The position numbers were made by a program, and so were the translations under genes. DNA of 64,000 nt from Welwitschia mirabilis (taxonomy: Eukaryota > Gnetophyta > Gnetopsida > Welwitschiales), in contig JBOZIK010000001.1 of the NCBI GenBank assembly GCA_051453625.1, forward strand, positions 292,463,655-292,527,654, given 5' to 3'. The notes beneath the pieces were generated by a model that was not told the origin of the DNA, made no database searches, and saw nothing but the letters and a program-made list of their open reading frames with translations. Positions 11,940 through 22,142 of this stretch are shown piece by piece. How positions within the stretch are numbered: the stretch's first letter is position 1; every line of letters begins with the position of its first letter.

Positions 11940-12720
11940 TGAATAGTAAAGAAAGCCATTAAGTCTATGAACAACAACAAAGCACAGAATCCTAATGATT
12001 GGCCCATAGAACTCTTCACATTTATTCTTTAATCTTAAGAGAAAACATACAAGATGTCATGCAGGAGATTTTCATAAGTAAAAGAATCCTAATAGAAATC
12101 AATAGAACTAGGATAATTCTTATTCCAAAAAAAATAGATGCTTGTATCCTAAGAAATTACAAATTAATTAGAATTTGGAATGTAATTTATAAATTTTTTA
12201 TAAAGATCATGTTTAGCTATCTTGTCTTCTTACTATCCAAATCATCTCTTCAAACCAAGCTATCTTCTTCCACTTCAAGTACATTTAAGACCAATTTTTA
12301 GTTACCCATAAGATTATTCATTCTCTTAAAAAACATAGATTTTCACTAATACTCATCAAGATCTATATAGCTAAGGCCTATGACATAGTCAGTTTAAATG
12401 ATTTAGGGATCATACTCAGTAAAATTGGGTCTATTTAAGACTTATTAAACCTATGGATAGGCATATAGGCCTCTACCAAATTCTGCCTTGAGATTAATGG
12501 AACTAGATTAAAATACTACATAGTTATTTGCCTTCTTATATAAGAAGATCCTTTGTCTCCCTATCTATTTTTTTTTTTTTTTGTGATGGTTTTATTATAA
12601 GAAATGCTAAAGAGAAGTAAAATCAAAGAGATTAATATCAGAAAACAAACATTTATAGATAACCACTATACAAATGATAGCATTATCATGACTCAAGCTT
12701 CATGGTAGCAAGTGAAAGCT
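11940..12720 (+). pseudogene. LINE reverse transcriptase, inactive
   Basis: Translation from about 11945 gives KAIKSMNNNKAQNPNDWPIE (family pattern KAPGPDG.P.E.F), then IILIPKK at 12112 and NVIYKFFIKIMFSYL (family LIPK..., N.IYKI..K.L..RL). Further on come IAKAYDIVS (12366) and DPLSPYLF (12550). The catalytic FADD box reads YTND at 12667-12678, so the first catalytic Asp is now Asn. Several TAA/TAG codons break the frame. The gene would have copied LINE RNA into DNA at the nicked target. Confidence 0.75.
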
Positions 12721-13183
12721 ATTAAAAACATCATGGAGCTCTTTAGTAGATCCATAGGCATAAAAGAAAATTGGACCAAGACAAAACTCCATTTTATAAA
12801 ATATAAAATTAAAAATATAGGTAATATCACCTGAATCTTGAAAGCCAAGGAGGGAGAAATCAATGGTGTATACATAGGCATCCCATTATAGAATTAGGAA
12901 AAAGTTTAAAATTGGAATCACATCTTTAAGAAAATTCAAAGAAAATGCAAAACTTGGATAAGACTATTTTTATCATCAAAAGAAAAAATCATCTTAGCTA
13001 ATTCTTGTCTCATAGCAAATTAGCTACGTTGGTTCCATTATCACCTTTCCTAAGCATATTATTAAGAAAATCAATATCAAAATTTTATTTGGTTAGAAGA
13101 AAAGGATAGAAGTAGAATATCCATTTAAAAAGGAGACATAATTACCCATCCAAAATTTTCTTGAAGATAGTTAATTCAAAGAC

Positions 13184-13291
13184 TAGAAGACTATTTATTA
13201 ACGGTGGCAAGTAGAATCATAAGAATGCTACAGATGGTAGAAGACTATTTATTAATGGTGGCAAGTAGAATCATAAGAATGCTACAAACGG
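13184..13291 (+). repeat. 54-bp tandem duplication in LINE
   Basis: Unit TAGAAGACTATTTATTAAYG... occurs at 13184-13237 and again at 13238-13291 with only a few differences. It lies within the LINE ORF2 relic and is not a feature of the family, so it is a local duplication. Confidence 0.85.
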
Positions 13292-13714
13292 AGGATCTTC
13301 TATGGAATTAGCTAATTAAATATAAATACAACCTATGAAATAAAAATNNNNNNNNNNNNNNNNNNNNNNNNNNNNNNNNNNNNNNNNNNNNNNNNNNNNN
13401 NNNNNNNNNNNNNNNNNNNNNNNNNNNNNNNNNNNNNNNNNNNNNNNGCAAGAGGAATCATAGCTTTGGTAGAACTTAACTAACTTCTATTAGGAGCTCC
13501 ATAAAATAGGTACCATATTAGAAGAGTCTACTAGATCTATCTTGATCAAAAAATATAAAAGATACAAGGAGTCATGAACCTTTGGAAAGGCTCAATACTA
13601 AATAAAATTAAAATATTTTTCTAGTAGATGCATAAAAATAAGGTTCTAACTAGGAACAAGCTAATCAGGCATGGTATTTTTGGTTTTTTATTCTATTCAA
13701 TTTTTCAATCAAAT

Positions 13715-13775
13715 ATAAAAACAATTGAACATCTATTTAGAAAATGTACTTGGAACAAATAGCTCATTACTTTAA
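13715..13775 (+). pseudogene. LINE zf-RVT zinc-binding motif
   Basis: Plus-frame TIEHLFRKCTWNK near 13730-13770 matches the ETIEHLFF.C..A/N.. signature at the C-terminal end of plant L1 ORF2. The motif is better preserved than its surroundings. It is followed by an RNase H-like stretch. Confidence 0.65.
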
Positions 13776-14300
13776 TCACCAATTACTATAGATTGAGAAG
13801 AAAGTATGGATGATGACAAGAAGAAGACATGCACCTAACCTGCAAATCGATATGAAAAATTTGAAAATATTTACTAGTACCCCCTTACTCCTCCCTATAA
13901 ATACAACCCTTAATTTAAAATGGTATTTACTTGAAATCAAAGTGGTAATAAGTGTCACTTCTTTTAATGAATCTAAAGCTCTTGCTCTTTATAAAGATTA
14001 CCTAAAGCTATAGAGGAAAGTGTAAGTGATACATTGGAAGTCCCTCCTAGATAAAATAAAAGAGAAATTATAAATGAATATTTCTCCTTTCTTTAGGAAA
14101 TGGAAATAAGATTCAACATAGTTTAAAAGAGTATGTATTTCATTGATTGAAGAATCACTAGTCAGGTAGCTAAAGGTGTTGGCAGAAGGGGAATAAATTT
14201 TAGTAGATGCCAAGGGAAGAAGAAATGATTACCATTTCTTCATAGTAGGTATTCTAAAGCTCTCCATTAATTATATTTGTATAAGCATCCTTTTCCCACA

Positions 14301-14727
14301 TGGGGTTTGGGGGTATAAATTGTTGATTATTATTTTATATAGTCAAGATGCACATCCAAACTTATAAGTATATATTTTACATTTTTAAGAGCCTTTTATC
14401 TAGGTTAGAGATTCAACATCCTCCACTATTTCCTTTAATTTCCTAGGAGAAAAGGGAAAAGTAGATACCTAGATCTAGTTATGACCATCCAGAGGGTAAC
14501 TAAGTTAAGTGAAGGAATCCCTTAAGCACCCTTTCCCTCTTCCTTCCCCACCTCCCCTCCACCCCTCCTCCATTATGCCTATCCCTTCCTTTTTCTCTTC
14601 ATAAGGGAATATAAATATAAGGAATAAAAGACCCCCTTAAAGAAGCAAATGGAATCAACTAGAAAAATGAATAAAGATGAGAGAAATATGGGTTTAGCTT
14701 TATCCCCGAAGGAGCAGATAGGGGTAG
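14301..14727. other. Spacer with a polypyrimidine tract
   Basis: No gene seen. 14522-14600 is almost all C and T on the plus strand (CCCTTTCCCTCTTCCTTCCC type), unusual in this AT-rich window. It lies between the LINE tail and the LTR of Gypsy copy B. Confidence 0.5.
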
Positions 14728-15894
14728 TGGTGTGCTACCAAGTCATATGTATTTGATAGGGCTATTTGAGTATTTTTGCAGGACATTAGATAGATTGATG
14801 TTGATTTTAGATGATAATGAAGAGCTAAGGAAAATATCACAAAAATATGCGATCTTTATTACATTTGATAACATTTTAAGCAAATTACAATTCTTTCTCT
14901 CTGAAGTAGTAATCTTAATAAAAAAGGCTGATCTAATATAATAAACATCTTTACAAAGCCCATCATCTACCCTATCATCTGAATGATAGTGTAGATGACA
15001 AAAGAACTTATACTGATTAGGATGCTTACTCGACTAATCTATTAAGTGATGTGGATCTTATATGATATGGTATCGTCTCCTATGATGCTTGCACAACCAA
15101 TAGGATGACATCTAAATATAATGCTTTATTAACTTCATCAAACTTTTGCCAAATGTTATATGCCTTTTTACATAGCCATTAGGATTTTACTATGTCTATT
15201 AGTATTTGCTATTTTTAGAGTCTTTGTTTATAATAAATACCTCATCTTCTTTTTCATTAAAAATTCTCATGATAGGAGATCAAAGAATAAGAGATTCACC
15301 CTTGGTTATTGTAGAGGGACATCTTCCTTGATGTTGGGCTATGTATCCTTCATTAAGGTGTTGTTGCTTTGTAACATAGATGTTGATTATAATTAATCAA
15401 AACTCTATTTTTATTTTTATATCATTTTTTATGTGCATCTCCCTTATGGTTTATAGTGCTTATGATTCTATGATAGCTTCATTTGTGATATAGATTATGA
15501 GAGTAACCTTTATTAAGGCTGATATTATTAGTTTAGGTGAATTTCATTTCATTTTCTAAATTAACTTTGCATTGTTTTTATATTTTGTTTGATGCATCTG
15601 ATAGCTTAGGTTAGTCTTAGTCTAGTGATGGATTTTCTTAATTGATCTAGATTATACAAGGTCAATTTTTATGACATGTTGATTTGGTAATTAAATAGAT
15701 GTTGCATTTATATTAGTCTTACATCTCATTTGCATAGTATATTTACTTGCATTGTTTACTTTGCATTATTATTTTATTCTACTTAGAAAGTGCATAAGTA
15801 TTTCATTTGAAATTAATTCTATTTCTTTTTGCTAGTGAATTTGATAGAATTATGACATTTAGATCTACTCCCATCTATATTAGTGTGTTATGTC

Positions 15895-15929
<35 letters not shown>

Positions 15930-16093
15930 NNNNNNNNNNATTCTATTTATTCTTGCCTATGCCTTTGATAGAATTACAAAATTAAGGTTCACTCTCGTCT
16001 ATATTAGTGTGTTGTATTATGTAATATATATTTTTTGATAATTTTTAGGATTTGTTTAAGAAAGTAACATTTGCACAAATATACACTACAACA
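14728..16093 (+). repeat. LTR of Gypsy copy B (5' LTR)
   Basis: Starts TGGTGTGCTACCA, matching copy C (TGTTGTGATGCCA), and ends CTACAACA just before the PBS. The start of the LTR aligns with C over at least 50 bp (GATAGGGCTATTTGAG versus TATAGGGTATTTTGAG). Two compound palindrome modules lie at 14962-14999 and 15072-15109; in the second the arms are kept but the core is degraded. The LTR holds a roughly 92-bp tandem duplication near its 3' end and an (AT)n run next to a 10-N gap (15930-15939). Confidence 0.7.
15816..16031 (+). repeat. Tandem duplication and (AT)n run inside LTR B
   Basis: ATTCTATTT...TTTGATAGAATTA...TATATTAGTGTGTT occurs at 15816 onward and again from 15940. The first copy ends in about 30 bp of (AT)n (15899-15929), broken by 10 Ns. 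The matching part of copy C is single, so the duplication arose in this copy. Confidence 0.75.
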
Positions 16094-16096
16094 TCT

Positions 16097-16114
16097 TAGC
16101 ACCATTATTAGGGA
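16097..16114 (+). other. Primer binding site, tRNA-Asp type (Gypsy copy B)
   Basis: TAGCACCATTATTAGGGA, 3 nt after the LTR end. It differs from TGGCGCCGTTGCCGGGGA only by transitions, all C-to-T or G-to-A. Confidence 0.8.
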
Positions 16115-16808
16115 AGGCTGCTTAGAGTTTGAGGATTAGCATTACTCAAGATATGTAATTTGAATTTTGATTTAGATATTTATCTATAGTAGAATTATGT
16201 TATTACAGTAGAGCCATATGATTTTCTTTTCAGATTTTTCAATTTGCATTATGAAAATAATGCCTTATTGTCCCCCTTATCATCTAGACAACACACAATG
16301 AAAATGGCTCATAAAATTAGGATTTTTCATTTTCATAAAGACTAGGGTTTTTTCTATCATTCCTTCTATCATTCAGAGAATTCATAGGATGATTATCAGT
16401 TTTTATTCTATGTTCTATTTTTTTATGTCTTTTATTTTTAGGTCTTTTGTGTGTTCTGTCATCTAGGTACATCATTTAACCTCTAAGATAACATTTATAA
16501 AAATAGAACTGAGAATATTAGGACATAATAAACTTAGGTAAAAAGATAAAGTATCAAAAAGAGTAGCTACTGATTAAATAAAACATCTAAGAAGTTTTGA
16601 TCAACTACCAACTAAAACTAGGTATGCACACCCAAGGTATACAAAATATTCCAAGAATTAAGCAAGAATATTTTTTGCATTTATTATTTTTGAATCTAAT
16701 TTTTTCAAAGAAAAATTTTCAAAATAAAATTTAAAAGAAATTCATTTTATATAATGTTGAATTTTTCATTAAAAATAGAGATAGGTTACTTCATCTAATC
16801 CCCCTATT
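16115..16808 (+). other. Gypsy copy B leader with three compound palindromes
   Basis: Untranslated region between the PBS and gag, homologous to the copy A leader. Modules lie near 16267-16304 (core ATCATCTAGACAAC, left arm lost), 16356-16393 (arms ATCATT and GATGAT, 6-nt spacers intact) and 16458-16492 (left arm GTCATC intact, core degraded). Confidence 0.6.
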
Positions 16809-17112
16809 ATGATCAAAACTCCCACTATCCTTGTAAATTCAAATGCTAATGTTACTTTAAAAGGACTAATTGTAAATAATAAATGTAAAATCCAAAATCT
16901 TTTTAACCTACCTCCTGGTGATGATTTTAAATTAATAAATTTAAATACTTATCCTATTTTTAATGAAGAAAATGATAAAGATCCTCTCCAACATATAACC
17001 AACATTGAATAATTAGTGCTTACTTCTGAAAAATGGTAAAAAATGAATTAGTGATCATACTTACATGGTTATCTTTTCCATCACTTTAAAAAGGAAAAGC
17101 AAATTATGATAA
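16809..17112 (+). pseudogene. Gypsy copy B gag, N-terminal fragment
   Basis: Opens with ATG at 16809 and reads 67 codons to a TAA. It is collinear with gag of copy C: CKIQNLFNLPPGDDFKLINL here against CKIQTPFELPFSDDVKLRDL there. Gag forms the capsid-like particle. After the stop the homology trails into the 100-N gap at 17113, and beyond the gap the sequence belongs to copy C in the opposite direction, so the rest of B is missing. Start chosen by agreement with copies A and C. Confidence 0.7.
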
Positions 17113-18289
17113 NNNNNNNNNNNNNNNNNNNNNNNNNNNNNNNNNNNNNNNNNNNNNNNNNNNNNNNNNNNNNNNNNNNNNNNNNNNNNNNNNNNNNNNN
17201 NNNNNNNNNNNNGGCTATGCACATTCTTCATTTTCCAACTTTTTCAAGAACTAACATCAAGGGGCTAACCCACTCACTATCAGTAATCGAATAAATGATT
17301 TTAGCATTCATTAATTTTATGATTTCATTTTTAACAATTTGTTTAAGGGCTAGATTGAGTCTACGTTATGGTTGCCTCATAGGTTGAGCATTTGCTTTAA
17401 GGTAGATTTAATGTTGAATAATTGAAGTAGGTATGGCCATTATCAAGTTATGGGATCAAGCGAACTCATTCACTTTAGAATGTAAAAGAGAGACTAGACT
17501 AGATTCTTGTCAAGGAGTAAGGATTTTGTTGATGATCAAAGATTTGTTTAAGTCACTCTTCAAGAAAATGTATTTTAGTCCATAGTCTAAAGATTTCAAA
17601 TTCAGATTTAAGTTTAGATTTTTATTTTTTATAAATTTCTCAGAAATATAGAATATTGTCTTAGATTATCATCTAAACATTAGTACTAGATGACCACCCT
17701 TAAAATAGAAAATCTAAGGTATACTAAAATTTCAAACTTCTGCATAGTTAACAGACTCAGATTTTCTACTCTCTAGATTAGAAAATATAGTTTTTAGATG
17801 GTCAAAATTAAGTTGATCTTGAAAAATATACAAGTTCTCTACTTCTAATTGGTTATCAAATAATATTGGTTTGTGAAGCATGGATCATCTTTCCTCAAGT
17901 GGATAATGTTGTAAAAATAATATTAGTCTAATTTCTTCCTCCACATTTAAATCATTTCTTAAATCTTTTTTCAACACATGAAAAACTCTTATTAAAAACT
18001 TTTTATTTCCAAAATAATACTCCATTAAATCAGTTCTTGTATTTATAATATAATGGGCTCTTACATAGAAAACTTTACCTAGAAGTAAAGGATATCCACT
18101 ATTGTGATCAACTTCTATGATTACAACATCAATAGAGTAGATAACTTTTTCTATCTAGATAATTAAATAATTAATCACACCTAATGATTTCTTTACAAAA
18201 GTATTAGCTAGTTCTAAAATAATTTATGTAGGTTCTATTCTTTTTTCCAAGATAAGTCTCTAAAAAATATGCAAGGACACGACATTAAC

Positions 18290-18304
18290 ACTAGCTCCAA
18301 TATC
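18290..18304 (-). other. Aspartic protease active-site motif, Gypsy copy C
   Basis: Minus-strand codons read D-I-G-A-S, the D(L/T)GAS catalytic motif of retrotransposon aspartic proteases with one conservative change. The catalytic Asp is intact. Confidence 0.75.
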
Positions 18305-18632
18305 GAGCAAGACTTTCTTAATCCTATAGTTTTCTTCTAAAATAACACTCACAATTGCTGCCCTCAGATCTTTGAACTTTAGACATGTTTGACAAACTAA
18401 GTTATTAACAAATTGAGCTAGGAAGACTTTACTAAAGATGGTTTATTTTTGCTTTCTTCTAATCAAGTCTTTTTATAACTTAGAATATTTTGGATTATCT
18501 TGTAAAATTCTCCAAACTGAAAAGTTAATGCTCATATTTTGTATTAATATTTTTAGATGATCATCAAAAACAAGATTTGTATTTAGTCTATTAAGCCATG
18601 GGATAGCAGGTTTCTTATGTGAAGAGTTTTTT

Positions 18633-18863
18633 TTTTTTTGTTACCTAATGAAGAAGGAAAGAATGGTTTTCTAAGATTTTTTTTCCCTCTTCCTCATTGN
18701 NNNNNNNNNNNNNNNNNNNNNNNNNNNNNNNNNNNNNNNNNNNNNNNNNNNNNNNNNNNNNNNNNNNNNNNNNNNNNNNNNNNNNNNNNNNNNNNNNNNT
18801 TTTTGTTACCTAATGAAGAATGAAAGAATGGTTTTCTAAGATTTTTTTTCCCTCTTCCTCATT
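18633..18863. repeat. Duplicate contig ends around the 18700-18799 gap
   Basis: About 65 bases before the gap (TTGTTACCTAATGAAGAAGG... to CCTCTTCCTCATTG) are repeated right after it at 18799-18863 with one mismatch. Both copies encode the same gag segment on the minus strand, so this is most likely unmerged overlap. Confidence 0.75.
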
Positions 18864-20343
18864 GTTTTTATTACTTTGTGATGTTGAAGCCTCATGGGTG
18901 TGAGGAGTTGTATCATTTCCACTTCTTATTACCATCTTACAATCGTTTCTAACTTTATTTGATTTTAGTAAAGGTTGAATAGCAAGAGATCCTTGTGGTC
19001 TTTGGTTAGTAAGCATAGTTTATTATAAGATACTCATAAGTTTTTCAATGTTTAAGTTTATCTTTTTAATGTTTAAGTTTATCTTTTCTTATGATTTTCT
19101 CAACTCCTCAATAGAATTCCTAAGAGGATCACTTTGGTTTTGGAAGTTGAATGAGCTTGCTAGGTTGTTTGAGTTGTTAGATTGGAAGTTCATATTCTCA
19201 AATCTTTTCTTAAATGGTTAGAGGTTAGGATGGTTTGTTTGAAAATTTTTAAATTCAGCTTATTTACATATCCTAGATTGAAAGTCATTGTGATTTTGGA
19301 CTTGTCTTTGATTTTGATTTTGATTGTAGTTTGAAGACCTCTGGTTGAAAGCACATACTTCCTCATAAATTTTCTTTTTATAAGTTGAAAGCAAAGGACA
19401 TTCTTTAGTATTATGATAACTATTCTTACGTAGATCATAGGTTGAAGCTATAACTTCATTTCTCTCAGTTGCCACCTTAGCATCAAGAATCATTTGAGTG
19501 TATTTTTTTGAAATTGAAATGAAATCCTTTATGACATTAGTTGGCTCATTTTTAGTTATTATTTTATTTTTCTTATGTTTTACCTTCTTGAGATCTTCAA
19601 TGATTTGAACTACAGTTTGGTTTTTTCTAGGTAATGATTTAGGCCTTATTTAACTTACTTCTACTAAGTCTTTTAATACTTTCCAAGCATTTTCTAAGGT
19701 TTGGTTCAACAACCATATAAAAAATATACTAGTTACTTTATGTGACTGTTTAATCCACTATAAAAATAGTCTACTAGTTCTACCTGTGAAAAGGCATCTA
19801 CAGGATTAAAAATGTAGCAACAAAGAATCTCTCATAGGTAGAGGCATAGTATTTATTAGGCATTTATTGAAAATTGGTAACTTCTTACTTACATTTTTAG
19901 ATGATGGTTTCACTCATAAATCTCTTAATAAAGGCTTCTTGAACTTAACTCTAAGATTTTAAGCTTTTGTGAAGAATTGTTCTTAATCATAGTATAGCCT
20001 TATCTTTTAAAGTAATGGGAAAGATAACTATGTAGGTTTTATCACTTATGCATTTTTTACCATTTTTGAATATGAGGAATAATTGTTTAATATCGATGAT
20101 GTGTTGCAAGGAATCTTTATCGAGTTTACTACTAAAAGTAGGATATGCATTTAAGTCTCTTAGTTTAACATCATCACTAAAAGGTAACTCAAAAGGGGTT
20201 TGGATTTTACATTCCTTATTTGCAATGAGATCTCTAAGGATAACATGGACATTAGTTCGAATAGGTGTGATTATAGGGATTACAATGTTAAGGAGTGGAT
20301 TTGGTAAGATAAGATACTTTTATTTTTGAGATGAGGTAGACAT

Positions 20344-21017
20344 GATTAGAAATTAAAAACTCTTATCTATATAATCATTTGAAAATTTTCTTTAGAAAAA
20401 TCAGACTCTGAAGAAATAAAAGTAGATATTATAAAAATTTCTAAATTTTTTATACCTTTGTTAGTTTCCAGGTCTATCAAACCTTCTAGGATATTTTCCT
20501 TAATAAATAGCTACTCTCTCTAGTATTTTTCTTTCTTACTAGATTTTACCATACATGCTTAGTATTAGATGCTTAGAGTATTATTCCTATAATCATCTGG
20601 ATGATACTATGGATGACAAAAACGTAGAAACAACAAAAGAAAGAAAAAGTAGAAAATAGAAACAAAAAACTGACAAACATAGAAAACTCTGAAAGTAGAC
20701 TGTCATCCACTTAAGTCATCTAGATGATAAAGTAGATGATGGAAAAACCTTAAAAAAAAATTTTAATAGAGATAGAAATAGAAATCTAATGGCATAGATG
20801 CCATTATCATCATACATCATTTAGATGATAAAGCATATAACAAACTTTTTATTATAGAATAGAAAGAAACCTTTTATTTGAAAATAGAAAACTAATATTG
20901 TGAAAAAGAAAAACCTATGCTACTGTAGATAAAAGTATAATTCTACTATAGCAAGTACCTAAACTAAGATTCAAAGTACTTACCAAAGTAACAACAGCTC
21001 TTAAACTTTAAGCAGTC
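20344..21017 (-). other. Gypsy copy C leader with three compound palindromes
   Basis: Between gag and PBS. Modules lie at 20803-20841, 20702-20740 and 20580-20617. In the last, the left arm has become ATTATT (GTCATC with only C-to-T and G-to-A changes) while the right arm GATGAC is intact. Same count and roughly the same spacing (101 and 122 bp) as in copies A and B. Confidence 0.65.
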
Positions 21018-21035
21018 TTCTGGGTAATGGTACCA
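21018..21035 (-). other. Primer binding site, tRNA-Asp type (Gypsy copy C)
   Basis: Plus-strand TTCTGGGTAATGGTACCA is the complement of the tRNA-Asp PBS with transitions and one transversion. It is followed by AGA and the LTR end. Confidence 0.75.
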
Positions 21036-21038
21036 AGA

Positions 21039-22142
21039 TGTTGTGGGGTATATTTATGCAGCATTACATTCTTAGTTAAGTCGAATTCTATCAATTAAAA
21101 ATATTTGCATAAACATAATACATTAATATAGATAAAAGTAACTTAAATGCCGTAATCCATTAAAGGCTAAGTTATTAATCAGGAGAGTTGATTTTCACAA
21201 GGAAAAGTACTTGTACTCTAACTACAAAAATAACTTATAATGCATCAAAGTAAAATGCAATACACTCATGCAAAGTTAATCTAGAAAAAGGAAATAAAAA
21301 TGCACCTAATCTAAACTAACCATACACAACCTTGATAAAGGTTACCCTCATAACCTATATCACTAAAGAAAGTATCATCAGATTAGAAGAAACATAAGCT
21401 ATAAGGGTGAGAAATAAACATGCATTAAAATCATAAAAGAAGTATTTTGTATTAAATCTTGAACCACATCCATATTACAAAGTAGTTGCACCTCAATAAA
21501 GAAAATGTTGTCTAATACCAAGGAAAACATCTTTCTATAACTATAAAGATGAATCTCTAGCCCTTTGATCTCCTATCACAAGAATTTCAGGTGTAAATAA
21601 AGACAAGTAGAAGTCGAGGGCGATATTACTGTTTATTAAGACACAAGCATATAATAAGATAAATAGAGAGGCATGAGTAAAACTATAATGATCATGCTGA
21701 GAAAAATAGATAGACAGTTGGTAGAAACTAGATGAGTTATTTAGTGCATACATTATAATAGTATCATTCAACTAGTCAGCTAAATAATAAAGGAGATGAT
21801 TCTACCTCATAAATAATCCACATTAGCTATCAGATTGATTACAGTTGTCATTCTTATTGGCATGAATTGCTCGGTCGTCTGTACAGTCATCTAGATGATG
21901 AGGTGAATGATGGCTTTTTACAAATCTTTGATTCGCATCTTAGCCTCAATGTTTTGTAAGAAGTTATTTAAAAAATGTAAAGTACTCAGAATTACTCAAA
22001 ATACTATAAATCATCATGGAGATTGCATGTTTTCATCTCTTTCATCTGAGCTCTCTATTATTGTAGAAATTAAGCATTTACTTATAACCTATAAAACCAC
22101 TCAAAATACCCTATAAAATATGTATAAGTTGGCATCACAACA
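21039..22142 (-). repeat. LTR of Gypsy copy C (5' LTR on minus strand)
   Basis: About 1.1 kb. Read on the minus strand it begins TGTTGTGATGCC (right end 22142) and ends CAACA (left end 21039), giving TGTTG/CAACA terminal inverted repeats. A compound palindrome lies at 21874-21911, about 231 bp from the LTR 5' end. A second module whose centre is deleted lies at 21775-21800, at the position expected from copies A and B. Confidence 0.7.

Larger units (their letters stand above)
9400..14300 (+). mobile_element. Plant L1-type LINE relic
   Basis: Near-complete but heavily decayed L1 element in the plus direction. In order: ORF1 with a DUF4283-type domain (about 9630-10100); an endonuclease-like region (about 10850-11300); reverse transcriptase (about 11940-12700); a zf-RVT zinc-binding motif (about 13715-13770); and an RNase H-like tail (about 13860-14230). 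Reading frames shift and stops are frequent throughout. A 100-N gap (13348-13447) lies between RT and zf-RVT. The exact 5' end, 3' poly(A) and target duplications could not be fixed, so both limits are approximate. Confidence 0.7.
17213..20343 (-). pseudogene. Gypsy copy C gag-pol relic (gag, protease, start of RT)
   Basis: Minus-strand polyprotein relic of an Athila/Tat-like Gypsy element. Gag starts with MSTSSQK at 20343 and contains DDVKLRDLNAYPTF. Near 19490-19260 it has a conserved block ending in a YNQNQNQRQVQNHNDF stretch, where related gags have an Asn/Gln-rich zinc-knuckle tail. MVIRSGND near 18935 matches the LRSG(K) motif that precedes protease. Protease shows DIGASVNV at about 18283-18304 (family DLGASVNVLP). 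RT begins near 17340-17220 with IVKNEIIKLMNAKIIYSI and SEWVSP, the first conserved RT blocks (V.KEV.KLLDAGIIYPISDS.WVSP). Stops are frequent. RT is cut at the 17113-17212 gap. Confidence 0.75.

Noticed and set aside
21541-21771. 76-residue minus ORF inside LTR C
   Set aside because: LTR sequence; the counterparts in A and B do not keep the reading frame.
2622-21911. Regularly spaced palindromes reminiscent of a CRISPR array
   Set aside because: The units are about 110 bp apart, differ in sequence, lie within LTR and leader of retrotransposons in plant-type DNA, and no cas-like gene is present.
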